This document shows positions 1 through 7,390 of a stretch of DNA of 10,947 nucleotides, piece by piece (position 1 is the stretch's first letter; every line of letters starts with the position of its first letter). A program made the translations under genes and the position numbers. Source of the stretch: Methanomethylovorans sp. PtaU1.Bin073 (GTDB taxonomy: Archaea > Halobacteriota > Methanosarcinia > Methanosarcinales > Methanosarcinaceae); NCBI GenBank assembly GCA_002067265.1, contig MVQW01000145.1:1-10947 (forward strand). The letters run 5' to 3'. The notes beneath the pieces are model-generated. The model was not told where the DNA came from. It saw nothing but the letters and a program-made list of their open reading frames with translations, and did no database searches.

Positions 1-276
1 CTCCAATGCTTTTTTTATCAAAGCACCTGCACTTCTTTCATCCGGATTCAGATATCGTAGTTTATCTCCATTGAAACGTATAAGTTTTGGAGAGTTCGGC
101 TCACCCAGAAGTAACAGGTGTGCCTGTACGTCCCTTCTCAGGTCATGAGACAAAAAGAATACCGAATTGATACATCTGCAAAGAATATCCATCCTTCCTG
201 CAGAGCCAGGCATATCATTGAGCGAAAAACCACCTGTAGTTACAGCTTTATGTCCAATTATAATAAAATCCTGCAT
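1..276 (-). CDS. trmY: tRNA (pseudouridine(54)-N1)-methyltransferase TrmY, N-terminal part, cut by window edge
   Basis: TrmY is a SPOUT-class methyltransferase that uses S-adenosylmethionine to make N1-methylpseudouridine at position 54 in the T loop of archaeal tRNAs. About 92 N-terminal residues are visible on the minus strand; the C-terminal half, with the SAM-binding knot, lies outside the window. The recognisable family blocks are a start like [12 protein letters not shown], then [17 protein letters not shown], then [10 protein letters not shown], and [14 protein letters not shown] near the cut. The ATG at 276 matches the usual family start (M-x-DFI) and follows GGATGAG; an in-frame ATG at 288 would add four residues and cannot be excluded. 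It lies about 70 bases downstream of thiDN on the same strand, so readthrough from thiDN is possible. The identification is from family memory, not a search. Confidence 0.9.
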   Translation of the reverse strand, partial: MQDFIIIGHKAVTTGGFSLNDMPGSAGRMDILCRCINSVFFLSHDLRRDVQAHLLLLGEPNSPKLIRFNGDKLRYLNPDERSAGALIKKALE

Positions 277-348
277 GTTCTCATCCATTTAAAAGATAAA
301 CTTTCAAGGTATTAATGGATTCTAGATCAAAAGCCAGTACCATTAATA

Positions 349-1719
349 TCAGCCATTAAGATCAATATCACTGTTAGCGGAATATAACTCTGCGATCATA
401 ACTGTTTTACGGGCTACGTCTTCAGCACTTTTTCCAAATAGCCTTATCATAGGCTCTTTACCAACTCCACCGACATCATATATGATATCAGGTACTTTTT
501 TCAAAGCAGTTGAACAGGAGTTCTCAATTGCAAACGTCACGCCCCAATCCATAGTACTGACGTGATCTGGCTCATCAGCTCTATCAAAAGAAGAAATGGA
601 AAGTCCCATATCTCTGCAGATGCGTAGTACTTTTTCCGAGTACCTTAGATTAATAGCAGCCCTAATAGAAGGATCAAAACGCATAGCTGCAAGAACCATT
701 CTTGCCACATGGTTGCTGCCTCCGAATTCCACATTACCTGCAATATGAGGCATATTTCTTACACGCACTATCCTTCCACTGACACCAGCTACATCTGCAA
801 CTACACAGGCTTCAGGAACTCCCATGGCAATATTGCAACCTACTTCTGCAATGAGTTTTCCGAATTCACCACATGAGACCAGAATATTGGTAGCTGAAAT
901 AGTATTTTGAAGAGTTTCATACCTATGGGCATTTTTAAGGGTCGAACCAATCTGGTTCACAGGACCCACGCCATGACCTACTTTAACACTGCTGGCAATG
1001 GCCATTTCTACAAAGGATTTGGCAAGCATGGCAGCTTCGACGATAGAATGCCCTTTTGATAAAAATGCGGTAATTGAAGCAGCATAAGTGCATCCTGAAC
1101 CGTGGGTGCCCCCTTCCAAAAACTTTCCGGGTATTACAGTGAATTTATCTGAAGCAGATTCATATACAACATCGGATGCATCCAGATGACCACCTGTGAC
1201 AATTACAACACCTACACCTGATTCGGCCATTATTTTTGCAGCTTTTTTTGCATCGTCCACGCTTTTAATATCAATTCCTGAAAGCGTACGAGCTTCATAG
1301 ATGTTGGGGGTTATGACCTTACTTAAGGGAAGCAACTTCTCTTTAAGTACTCTTATTGCATCTTTACGTAAAAGATCGCCACCAGCTTCTGCTGCCATCA
1401 CAGGATCTACCACAAGAGATAGACCATTGGATCTTGCCTCTTTTGACACGATTTCAATGATCTCAGCAGAGGAGAGCATACCTGTTTTTGCCCATTTGAC
1501 ACTCATATCAGAACATACCGCATTGATCTGTTCACTGATTACATGAGGAGGCAGATCGTAGATACTGAGTACACACTTTGTGTTTTGTGCTGTGACAGAA
1601 GTTATAGCACATGTGCCATGTACTCCCAAAGTTGCAAAGGTTTTGATATCTGCTTCAATCCCTGCACCGCCGCCGGAGTCAGAACCTGCAATAGTTAGCA
1701 CCACGGGAGTAATAGACAT
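349..1719 (-). CDS. thiD: Bifunctional hydroxymethylpyrimidine (phosphate) kinase / thiamine-phosphate synthase (ThiD-ThiN fusion)
   Basis: This cytoplasmic two-domain enzyme (456 aa) phosphorylates HMP/HMP-P and then couples HMP-PP to the thiazole phosphate to give thiamine phosphate. Residues about 4-250 are a ribokinase-fold ThiD domain: GSDSGGGAG near residues 12-20, VVDPVM at about 103, TPNIYEA at about 137, and GTHGSGCTY with the anion-hole/catalytic Cys at about 210. Residues about 265-450 are the archaeal ThiN domain, which replaces the unrelated bacterial ThiE; its hallmark is [11 protein letters not shown] at about 333, with a conserved His at about 337. The start at 1719 is preferred over an in-frame ATG at 1731: GGTGA (1725-1729) lies 5 bases before 1719 and overlaps the upstream ATG, and [15 protein letters not shown] fits the family start. 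No fused N-terminal regulatory HTH is present. The gene diverges from lsm. Confidence 0.94.
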   Translation of the reverse strand: MSITPVVLTIAGSDSGGGAGIEADIKTFATLGVHGTCAITSVTAQNTKCVLSIYDLPPHVISEQINAVCSDMSVKWAKTGMLSSAEIIEIVSKEARSNGLSLVVDPVMAAEAGGDLLRKDAIRVLKEKLLPLSKVITPNIYEARTLSGIDIKSVDDAKKAAKIMAESGVGVVIVTGGHLDASDVVYESASDKFTVIPGKFLEGGTHGSGCTYAASITAFLSKGHSIVEAAMLAKSFVEMAIASSVKVGHGVGPVNQIGSTLKNAHRYETLQNTISATNILVSCGEFGKLIAEVGCNIAMGVPEACVVADVAGVSGRIVRVRNMPHIAGNVEFGGSNHVARMVLAAMRFDPSIRAAINLRYSEKVLRICRDMGLSISSFDRADEPDHVSTMDWGVTFAIENSCSTALKKVPDIIYDVGGVGKEPMIRLFGKSAEDVARKTVMIAELYSANSDIDLNG

Positions 1720-1763
1720 TATGTTCACCATTTGATATATCTTTATGAGAAACTGAAGAGAAA

Positions 1764-1771
1764 GAATATAG
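1764..1771 (-). promoter_or_regulatory. Candidate TATA box for thiDN
   Basis: The minus strand reads CTATATTC here. Its centre is about 49 bases upstream of the preferred thiDN start, which would place transcription start near 1741 and leave a leader of about 20 bases containing the GGTGA ribosome binding site. TCTATATC a little further upstream (about 1777-1784) is an alternative. The assignment rests on consensus only. Confidence 0.3.
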
Positions 1772-1866
1772 CAGGAGATATAGACAATATCCTAAATACA
1801 TTATGGTCAACAGCCAGCTTTGCCCTGTAAATCAGATCAACAATATAATACGTTATGTTCGATAGT

Positions 1867-1874
1867 TTTATATC
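1867..1874 (+). promoter_or_regulatory. Candidate TATA box for the lsm-rpl37e-purF cluster
   Basis: TTTATATC is the best TATA-like element in the 237-bp spacer between thiDN and lsm. Transcription would start near 1895-1900, giving a leader of about 70 bases. A second weaker element, AGTATAATG at about 1897-1905, would give a shorter leader. The first box is flanked by the inverted pair ATAGT (1862-1866) and ACTAT (1877-1881). Apart from these elements and the thiDN promoter I see nothing in the spacer. Confidence 0.35.
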
Positions 1875-1968
1875 TGACTATACACAATGGAGACCAGTAT
1901 AATGCTATCATTCCGTTGATACATATCATTTAGGAATACTTTGATTTATTAAGATGAGGCGGCTTTAA

Positions 1969-2184
<216 letters not shown>

Positions 2185-2298
2185 CATATTTATCCTATGA
2201 TACTGTCTGAGGTTCACTCGATATACGGCAAACTTGCAGATAGTACTTATCACGATAATCAAATTGAGAGACGAAAAAGTTCAACAAGGTGAAGATAA

Positions 2299-2469
2299 AT
2301 GTCAAAAGGTACTCCCTCAATGGGAAAAAGACAAAAGCGCACACATGTTACATGCAGGCGCTGCGGTAGCGTATCACTTAATATCCATACAAAGCAGTGT
2401 ACTGCATGTGGTTTTGGCAGGACACCACGCATGAGAAGTTACAAATGGGAACGTAAGTGCAAATTCTAA
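2299..2469 (+). CDS. rpl37e: Large ribosomal subunit protein eL37
   Basis: This 56-residue basic zinc-finger protein is part of the archaeal/eukaryotic large ribosomal subunit and binds rRNA. The start [16 protein letters not shown] is typical of the family. Two CxxC knuckles follow (CRRC at residues 19-22 and CTAC at 34-37), which together coordinate one zinc ion. The tail YKWERKCKF is basic. ATG 2299 follows a strong ribosome binding site, AAGGTGA, at 2287-2293, five bases before the start. The frame is intact and the length is normal, although it falls below common ORF-length cut-offs. The gene sits between lsm and purF on the same strand and is probably co-transcribed with both. Confidence 0.96.
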   Translation: MSKGTPSMGKRQKRTHVTCRRCGSVSLNIHTKQCTACGFGRTPRMRSYKWERKCKF

Positions 2470-2500
2470 AAATAATATTATTTTCTCTTTTGGGGTATAG

Positions 2501-3916
2501 ATGAAAGAGGAATGTGGTGTTGTGGGCGTTGTGATGCAGGACCATGCATCTACAGACAACCCCACCGCTCTTCAAATATACTATGCCCTTTATGCCTTGC
2601 AACACAGGGGGCAAGAGTCCACTGGAATTACAGTACATGATGGGTTGCACATTAAATCCATTAAAGGTATGGGACTTGTACCTGAAGTATATGTAAAAAA
2701 AGACTTAGTGGAACTGAAGGGCAATGTAGGCGTAGGTCACGTCAGATATTCTACAACCGGGGACTCAAAAATAGAAAACTGCCAGCCCCTTATAGTTAAT
2801 TATAAGAGCGGAACTATAGCAATAGCTCATAATGGAAACCTGGCAAACTACAGTTCCTTGCGGGATGAACTAGAATTAGAAGGCCGAATATTCATCACAA
2901 GTTCCGATACTGAAGTAATTGCACATCTTCTTGTAAAAGAACTGTTGCGCCATGACCCGATTCAGTCAATTTCCAATGTAATAAAAAGGCTTATAGGATC
3001 ATATTCTCTTGCTATCCTTATTGATGATCAGTTGTATGCAATCCGCGATCCACTTGGTTTTAAGCCATTATGCATAGGGAAGCTTGATAAAGGATATATT
3101 GTTGCCTCAGAAAGCGTTGCAGTAGATACCCTCAATGGAAAGCTAATCAGAGAAGTAGAACCAGGGGAACTAATAGTTTTCAAAAATGATAACTTTGAGA
3201 GCCATCAACTGGTTAAGGAAAAGTATCATGCACATTGTGTGTTTGAATACGTTTACTTTGCACGACCGGATTCCATAATCAATGGAAAGCTGGTATATAA
3301 TGTTCGGGAGAAGATAGGTCAAGAACTTGCACGCGAACATCCTGCTAAAGCAGATATTGTTTCACCTGTGCCAGACTCGGGAATTACTTCTGCAATAGGA
3401 TATTCATACGAGGCAAATATAAAGTATAGCGAAGGACTTATGAAAAACCGATATATCGGCAGGACATTTATCCTTCCAGGACAGGCAATGCGAGAAACTG
3501 CTGTACGTCTCAAGATGAATACCATTTCAGAGAATATAAAGGGCAAAAAGATAGTTCTTATAGATGACAGCATAGTACGTGGAACTACTTCCAGGCGTAT
3601 TATTGATATGATGAAGAATGCAGGTGCAAAAGAGATACATGCACGCATTGGCAGCCCACCAATAGTTGCCCCTTGTTATTTTGGAATAGATATGGGTACG
3701 AGAAGTGAGCTGATAGCAGCCCATAAAACAATAGCAGGTGTTGAAGCTGTAATCAATGCAGATTCATTGGGATACTTAAGTGTAGAAGGATTAGTCCATG
3801 CAATAGGCATCGAGAAGGAGAACCTATGCCTAGCATGTCTGACAAGTGAATATCCGTTGGACATTCCAGGAGAAAACTGCCCTCGTAAGCAACTGAAACT
3901 CGACGAGTTCTCCTAA
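2501..3916 (+). CDS. purF: Amidophosphoribosyltransferase (glutamine PRPP amidotransferase)
   Basis: PurF catalyses the first committed step of purine synthesis, glutamine + PRPP to 5-phosphoribosylamine. The 471-residue protein has an N-terminal Ntn-type glutaminase domain (about 5-235) with the nucleophile Cys5 in MKEECGVVGV, so a four-residue propeptide must be removed to expose it. LQHRGQES, GVGHVRYST and AIAHNGNL are the expected glutaminase motifs. The C-terminal phosphoribosyltransferase domain carries the PRPP loop VLIDDSIVRGTTS, with D355 and D356. Four Cys (246, 392, 443, 446, the last two as CLAC) match the ligands of the structural 4Fe-4S cluster of the Bacillus-type enzyme, which makes it oxygen sensitive. 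GGGGTATAG precedes ATG 2501. It begins 31 bases after rpl37e, so co-transcription is likely. Purine-pathway AIR also feeds thiamine synthesis, whose genes flank this cluster. Confidence 0.97.
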   Translation: MKEECGVVGVVMQDHASTDNPTALQIYYALYALQHRGQESTGITVHDGLHIKSIKGMGLVPEVYVKKDLVELKGNVGVGHVRYSTTGDSKIENCQPLIVNYKSGTIAIAHNGNLANYSSLRDELELEGRIFITSSDTEVIAHLLVKELLRHDPIQSISNVIKRLIGSYSLAILIDDQLYAIRDPLGFKPLCIGKLDKGYIVASESVAVDTLNGKLIREVEPGELIVFKNDNFESHQLVKEKYHAHCVFEYVYFARPDSIINGKLVYNVREKIGQELAREHPAKADIVSPVPDSGITSAIGYSYEANIKYSEGLMKNRYIGRTFILPGQAMRETAVRLKMNTISENIKGKKIVLIDDSIVRGTTSRRIIDMMKNAGAKEIHARIGSPPIVAPCYFGIDMGTRSELIAAHKTIAGVEAVINADSLGYLSVEGLVHAIGIEKENLCLACLTSEYPLDIPGENCPRKQLKLDEFS

Positions 3917-3924
3917 CCTTTTTT
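3917..3924 (+). terminator. T-run terminator after purF
   Basis: CCTTTTTT begins at the base after the purF stop codon, and a second T-rich stretch, GTTTATTTTTATGG, follows about 10 bases later. No hairpin is obvious, which is normal for archaeal oligo-T termination. The adjacent tRNA gene runs towards it from the other strand. Confidence 0.45.
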
Positions 3925-4045
3925 AACGAAGGCGTTTATTTTTATGGTTTCTATTGCTGAAGTAGCCAACATCGAGAATATATATAAGATGATAGTGCCA
4001 ATCAAATAAATAGTGCTTTTCAAGTAATTATAACTTGCAAGATAT

Positions 4046-4060
4046 AAAAAGTTTGAAAAA
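4046..4060 (-). terminator. Double oligo-T terminator of tRNA-His
   Basis: On the minus strand, directly after the encoded CCA, the sequence is TTTTTCAAACTTTTT. Two runs of five T without a hairpin match the usual archaeal tRNA-gene terminator. Confidence 0.5.
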
Positions 4061-4135
4061 TGGGGCCGGGATCGAGAATCGAACTCGAATCGTAGCCTCC
4101 ACAGGGCCACAGGATAACCGCTACCCCACCCCGGC
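4061..4135 (-). tRNA. tRNA-His (anticodon GUG), CCA encoded
   Basis: Read on the minus strand, the cloverleaf is complete. The acceptor stem GCCGGGG (4129-4135) pairs with TCCCGGC (4065-4071), with one G-U pair. The D arm has GGGT-AGCGGTTA-TCCT. The anticodon stem TGGCC/GGCTA (4105-4109 and 4093-4097) encloses the loop CTGTGGA with anticodon GTG. The variable loop has four bases. The T stem TCGAG/CTCGA encloses loop TTCGATT. The discriminator is C73 (4064), which is specific to tRNA-His, and CCA is encoded at 4061-4063. The base before G1 (4136) reads A on the tRNA strand, so the G-1 identity element is not encoded. U54 and U55 are present, so it could be a TrmY substrate. Confidence 0.97.
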
Positions 4136-4189
4136 TCGAAGTAGGTGTCACGCGCTCTTAGCACGAGCACCCTATACATGTATCTCTCT

Positions 4190-4206
4190 TACATAAACTT
4201 TTCCTT
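4190..4206 (-). promoter_or_regulatory. Candidate BRE/TATA promoter for tRNA-His
   Basis: The minus strand reads AAGGAAAAGTTTATGTA: a purine-rich BRE-like block followed by a TATA-like GTTTATGTA. Initiation about 25 bases downstream (near 4168) would give a 5' leader of about 33 bases, to be removed by RNase P. ATGTATAG at about 4173-4180 is a weaker, closer alternative. Confidence 0.42.
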
Positions 4207-4226
4207 TCTCAAGTCCTGAGAAAAGG
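4203..4226. repeat. Inverted repeat / hairpin downstream of thi4
   Basis: CCTTTCTCA (4203-4211) pairs with TGAGAAAAGG (4217-4226) around a five-base loop, with one bulged A. It lies about 40 bases past the thi4 stop and overlaps the upstream edge of the tRNA-His promoter. It could mark the 3' end of the thi4 transcript, but no long T run follows it on the minus strand. Confidence 0.4.
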
Positions 4227-4267
4227 ATAAGAATATCCACTTCGAGGCCAAAGTTTCATACATATTT

Positions 4268-5047
4268 TCAATGTTTCAGGAGACCCTGAGCAATACTAGC
4301 AACCTTTTTACCAGATAGCATCATACCCCCGAAAATTGGACCCATCCTGGGAGATCCTGAAACCGCAGTAGCCGCCATACCTGCTGCTAAAAGACCAGGA
4401 TAAACTTCACCCGTAGCATCCACGACCATGCGCTCGCCAACATCGGCCCACATTGGTTTTTCTCCAACCAGAGGCCTTCCCTTGAATTTTGATCCCGGCA
4501 CTTTGCGCTGCACGGTGTTGCATACTATAGAATCATGACCTGTACCATCAACCACAAGCTTTGCACGAACAGCAAGCGGATCCACAGCCAATCTTCCCAT
4601 TGACACAGGAGCCCAATTTATGACAAGACCACATACCCGGTCATCCTCACGGATCATGACATCTTCTACCTCCACAAGATTGAATATCTGAGCACCCGCA
4701 TCAATAGCCCCTGAGATCAATTTCCCCACAGCTTCGATGGAATTTGCAGTATAATATCCTTCCTTATATTCCTTATAATGGATACCGAAATCTTCCAGGA
4801 TGCTCCTCGCTTCTTCCTGCACCACGATCCGTGGAAACATCATGCCTCCACCCCACATACCTCCCCCAATAGATAATTTCTTCTCAAATATCACCGTTTT
4901 TATTCCATTCTGAGCAAGATATCTGGCAGCCACCAGATTTGCCGGACCCCCTCCTACCAGTGCTACATCCACATCAGTGTATTCCAAAAATACCTTGAAA
5001 TATTCCTCAACTATTGCCCTTGTGATAGTTACTTCATCGAGTTGAAT
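4268..5047 (-). CDS. thi4: Thiazole synthase Thi4 (sulfide-dependent archaeal type), AUU start
   Basis: Thi4 builds the adenylated thiazole precursor of thiamine from NAD, glycine and sulfur. The 259-residue protein has an N-terminal dinucleotide-binding motif (VALVGGGPANL at about 28-38), the EKKLSIGGGMWGGGMMFPR block (about 55-73), an NWAPVSMGRLAVDPLAV region that aligns with the yeast sulfur-donor Cys205 segment, VDGTGH at about 166, and the C-terminal PRMGPIFGGMMLSGKK motif. The sulfur-donor position is Ala154, neither Cys (suicide type) nor His (as I recall for Methanocaldococcus jannaschii). No ATG or GTG exists in frame between the upstream stop (5069-5071) and residue 21. The conserved N-terminal helix LDEVTITRAIVEEY is encoded upstream of the only TTG (4987), so I place the start at ATT 5047, seven bases after AGGGGG (5055-5060). 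The gene is 71 bases downstream of the kinase on the same strand. Confidence 0.93.
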   Translation of the reverse strand: MQLDEVTITRAIVEEYFKVFLEYTDVDVALVGGGPANLVAARYLAQNGIKTVIFEKKLSIGGGMWGGGMMFPRIVVQEEARSILEDFGIHYKEYKEGYYTANSIEAVGKLISGAIDAGAQIFNLVEVEDVMIREDDRVCGLVINWAPVSMGRLAVDPLAVRAKLVVDGTGHDSIVCNTVQRKVPGSKFKGRPLVGEKPMWADVGERMVVDATGEVYPGLLAAGMAATAVSGSPRMGPIFGGMMLSGKKVASIAQGLLKH

Positions 5048-5054
5048 AAATATG

Positions 5055-5060
5055 CCCCCT
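5055..5060 (-). promoter_or_regulatory. Ribosome binding site that decides the AUU start of thi4
   Basis: The minus strand reads AGGGGG, then CATATTT, then ATT. This is a near-consensus ribosome binding site at normal spacing from the AUU triplet and is too far (67 bases) from the TTG at 4987. A small hairpin, AGAGT-CTAA-ACTCT on the minus strand (5064-5077), lies just upstream of the AGGGGG. Confidence 0.6.
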
Positions 5061-5118
5061 ATAAGAGTTTAGACTCTGATAGGAAGTATTTGCCTTAAAC
5101 CTGTTGTTGAAATGCATT

Positions 5119-7299
5119 TCAGGCTTTTTTCAACATGATCCAGAATCTGCTACCCTTACCATCAGGATTATTCTCGACACCCACGTCCCCTTTATGCAAT
5201 TCAGCTATTCTTTTAACAATAGCAAGACCAAGACCCGTACCCTTTACACCTTTCTTTGTAACTCTCTTGAACCTGTCAAAAACATAAGGTTTATCAGCAT
5301 CTGCAATACCTTCACCCTGATCGCTGACTGCTACTTTCCACATACCAGAATCATCAAATATGTCAATGAATATGGAGGTGTTATCAGAACTGTACTTCAC
5401 TGCATTGGTAAGAAAATTAGCGAATACCTCTTCAACGATGGGATTGACAGAGGAATTATGAGCGCCAGAGAAACGCATAACAACTTTCATTTTCTTAGAT
5501 TCAAACATAGGCCGCAAGCTTTCAGTTATATTGCACAGGAGGTCACCCAGATCCATAACGGAAAATTCAAGTTCTTCCTGAGACTCAAGTTTAGCGAATT
5601 TAGCTGCAGTATCAATCATATCAATGAGTTTGTCATCACTTTTCTGTATCCTTTCAAGCATTGTCTTTTTGCGCTCATTGTTTTCAATTTCGAGCAGTAG
5701 TTCTGTATATCCTTTAATAGCTCCTGCCGGATTTAATAGGTCATGACGTAATATGTCCGTAAATAGCTCTTTCATTTCATTTGATCGCTGCAATTTATCC
5801 GCATATTGCTTAAGGTGATCTTCTGAGAGTTTGCGCTCAGTAATATCCATAGCTGTTCCTGTTAGTCTGGAGACTTTGCCTTCCCCATCAAACTCTGTAG
5901 CCTTCCCTCTAACAAGAAGCCATTTAGTATCATTATTTCTGGTACTGATCCGGAATTCTTCCTCAAAGAATGGTGATTGCTGCTTGATACTTCTGAAAAC
6001 AGAAATTACTTCATCCCTCTCCTGCTCATGGATCATTTTTACAATCGCTTTGAAATTAGGAGGAAGGTTAGCAGCTTGATAACCTAGCATTTCAGCCCAG
6101 CGTGAATTAAAAACAAGCTCATCAGTAGCTACATCCCAGTCCCACATACCCAGATCAGCACCATTCAGAGCAAGTTCCACTCTATCCCTGATCTTTTGTA
6201 ACAGCATTTCCCTTTCTTTGCGCTCAACAATGTTCCTGGCAACTGCAAGAACATATTCACTTTCATCATGTGCTATAAAAGTAACATTTATTTCTACAGG
6301 AATCTTTGTTCCATCTTTTGCCTTAAAACTTGAATCGACATCAAGGTAACTGCTTCCACATGTTTCAAAGAAAGCTCCACTCCAGAAGTTACCCACTATA
6401 TCCATTAGAGATTCAGATTCCATGGACATAAACTCAGCTTTTGAATACCCTGTGTGAGCACAAAGAGTCTCATTAACATCGATCACCTTGGAAGTGTTTC
6501 GATCTATAACGATAATGTAATCATTTGATCTGTTAATAAGATTCTTAAATAATGAAATTTCATCTAGGAATTTTTTCTGCACTATTGCCAATCTCAATAT
6601 CTCTGACAAAAAGATGAGATCATAAGGTTCTTTCTCTAATGAAACGATCTTTTGAGAATCCTCAATGAATATAAAACCAAAAACATCACTCTTATCAAGA
6701 AATGGTATCACAACAAATGAGTTATTTACCTGTGTTTGCAACAATTTTATATCGGGAGTTTCTTCCTTAACAGACTCTATATCATGAATATAAACAGATT
6801 TTTTGTTTTTAATGTTGCTAAATATCCATGGAAACATCTTCATATTGGAATTGTGGAATACGTCTTTTCCCCCATCTGCTCCGCTTTTTGTCCAGAATAA
6901 TTTTCTTTTAACTACCTTAGGGGTGCCTTGAACTTCATAGATTGAGCACCTTGTACAATCAGTTAGTTCACCAATTAGGCGCAATATATCAAAAATGCCC
7001 TCATCAGTCCCAGAGAGAGGCGAGAGAAGAGAAGTAATCTCTGGAAGCTTATATCTGGAACTAGAAGAAGAAATATCTGCATCAAGAGAAACTGGAGACT
7101 CAGAAATAGCAGAATCTACAATTTTGGACCTATTAAAGGAATGATTGACTGAAATATAGATTACAAAAACACAAACGCAGAATATTAAGATCAATTGGAT
7201 TTTAAGTGTTGTATTGATATTTATCCCTGAATAGGGTAGCATTGCAGATAACATAAACACTAAAACCATCATATAAAATTCCTTTGACCATGTAGCCAT
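5119..7299 (-). CDS. Membrane-anchored GAF-PAS-PAS sensor histidine kinase
   Basis: This 726-residue orphan sensor kinase has two N-terminal membrane helices (about 8-26 and 34-51) with only a short loop between them, so sensing is probably cytoplasmic or within the membrane. A divergent GAF-like domain follows (about 100-240), with a CxxC pair (C115, C118). Next come two PAS domains (about 250-362, including the NETLCAHTGYSKAEF segment, and about 368-490, ending in DITERK). The dimerisation helix carries the phosphoacceptor H519 in ILRHDLLNPAGAIKGY. The HATPase domain shows the N-box NFLTNAVKYS (N628, N632), G1 DQGEGIAD (660-667), F-box FDRF (674-677) and G2 GTGLGLAIVKRI (687-698), so it should be active. 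The HDLLNP H-box is common in methanogen kinases. No receiver domain or response regulator is encoded nearby. ATG 7299 has AAGGAG about 12 bases upstream. The signal and partner are unknown; thi4 may be co-transcribed downstream. Confidence 0.93.
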   Translation of the reverse strand: MATWSKEFYMMVLVFMLSAMLPYSGININTTLKIQLILIFCVCVFVIYISVNHSFNRSKIVDSAISESPVSLDADISSSSSRYKLPEITSLLSPLSGTDEGIFDILRLIGELTDCTRCSIYEVQGTPKVVKRKLFWTKSGADGGKDVFHNSNMKMFPWIFSNIKNKKSVYIHDIESVKEETPDIKLLQTQVNNSFVVIPFLDKSDVFGFIFIEDSQKIVSLEKEPYDLIFLSEILRLAIVQKKFLDEISLFKNLINRSNDYIIVIDRNTSKVIDVNETLCAHTGYSKAEFMSMESESLMDIVGNFWSGAFFETCGSSYLDVDSSFKAKDGTKIPVEINVTFIAHDESEYVLAVARNIVERKEREMLLQKIRDRVELALNGADLGMWDWDVATDELVFNSRWAEMLGYQAANLPPNFKAIVKMIHEQERDEVISVFRSIKQQSPFFEEEFRISTRNNDTKWLLVRGKATEFDGEGKVSRLTGTAMDITERKLSEDHLKQYADKLQRSNEMKELFTDILRHDLLNPAGAIKGYTELLLEIENNERKKTMLERIQKSDDKLIDMIDTAAKFAKLESQEELEFSVMDLGDLLCNITESLRPMFESKKMKVVMRFSGAHNSSVNPIVEEVFANFLTNAVKYSSDNTSIFIDIFDDSGMWKVAVSDQGEGIADADKPYVFDRFKRVTKKGVKGTGLGLAIVKRIAELHKGDVGVENNPDGKGSRFWIMLKKA

Positions 7300-7349
7300 T
7301 AGTTTTCAGAGCTCCTTGAGACAAGAATCGACGAAAATTCCAGACACAT

Positions 7350-7373
7350 AATATATTAATAAGAAATATATTA
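7350..7373. repeat. Tandem AATATATTA direct repeat in the kinase promoter region
   Basis: AATATATTA occurs at 7350-7358 and again at 7365-7373, a 15-bp period. Each copy contains the palindrome AATATATT and reads as a TATA box on either strand. On the minus strand they lie about 50-75 bases upstream of the kinase ATG, a plausible TATA distance with a leader of some 25-45 bases. Confidence 0.5.
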
Positions 7374-7390
7374 TTTTTGCTCCTTTAAAC

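Noticed and set aside
349..1731. thiDN starting at ATG 1731
   Set aside because: The GGTGA ribosome site overlaps this ATG and is correctly spaced only for the ATG at 1719, which also gives the usual family N-terminus.
2197..2292. A 31-codon open frame (ATG to TGA) that fills the lsm-rpl37e gap
   Set aside because: There is no ribosome binding site before its ATG, the product resembles nothing I know, and an open stretch this short is expected fairly often by chance. Its stop only overlaps the rpl37e ribosome site.
2471..2482. Palindrome AATAATATTATT before purF
   Set aside because: It is short, purely A/T and sits between closely spaced co-oriented genes; I see no reason to call it a site.
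4144..4171. Possible hairpin GGTG...CACC in the tRNA-His 5' leader
   Set aside because: Only four base pairs form cleanly and the inner pairs compete with them; it is not convincing as a structured element.
3913..4179. Minus-strand open frame of 88 codons over the tRNA
   Set aside because: It runs through the whole tRNA-His gene and its promoter, with no protein-like features; it is a shadow of the tRNA.
4203..4226. CTGAGA-like sequence next to thi4 as a TPP riboswitch
   Set aside because: It lies downstream of thi4 rather than in its leader, and the other conserved THI-box segments are absent.
4268..4987. thi4 starting at TTG 4987
   Set aside because: It would drop the conserved N-terminal helix and has no ribosome binding site at the right distance; the AUU start at 5047 fits better.
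5104..5700. Plus-strand open frame of 198 codons opposite the kinase
   Set aside because: It is antisense to the kinase ATPase and dimerisation domains, which show every conserved motif. Its own translation has no recognisable domain.
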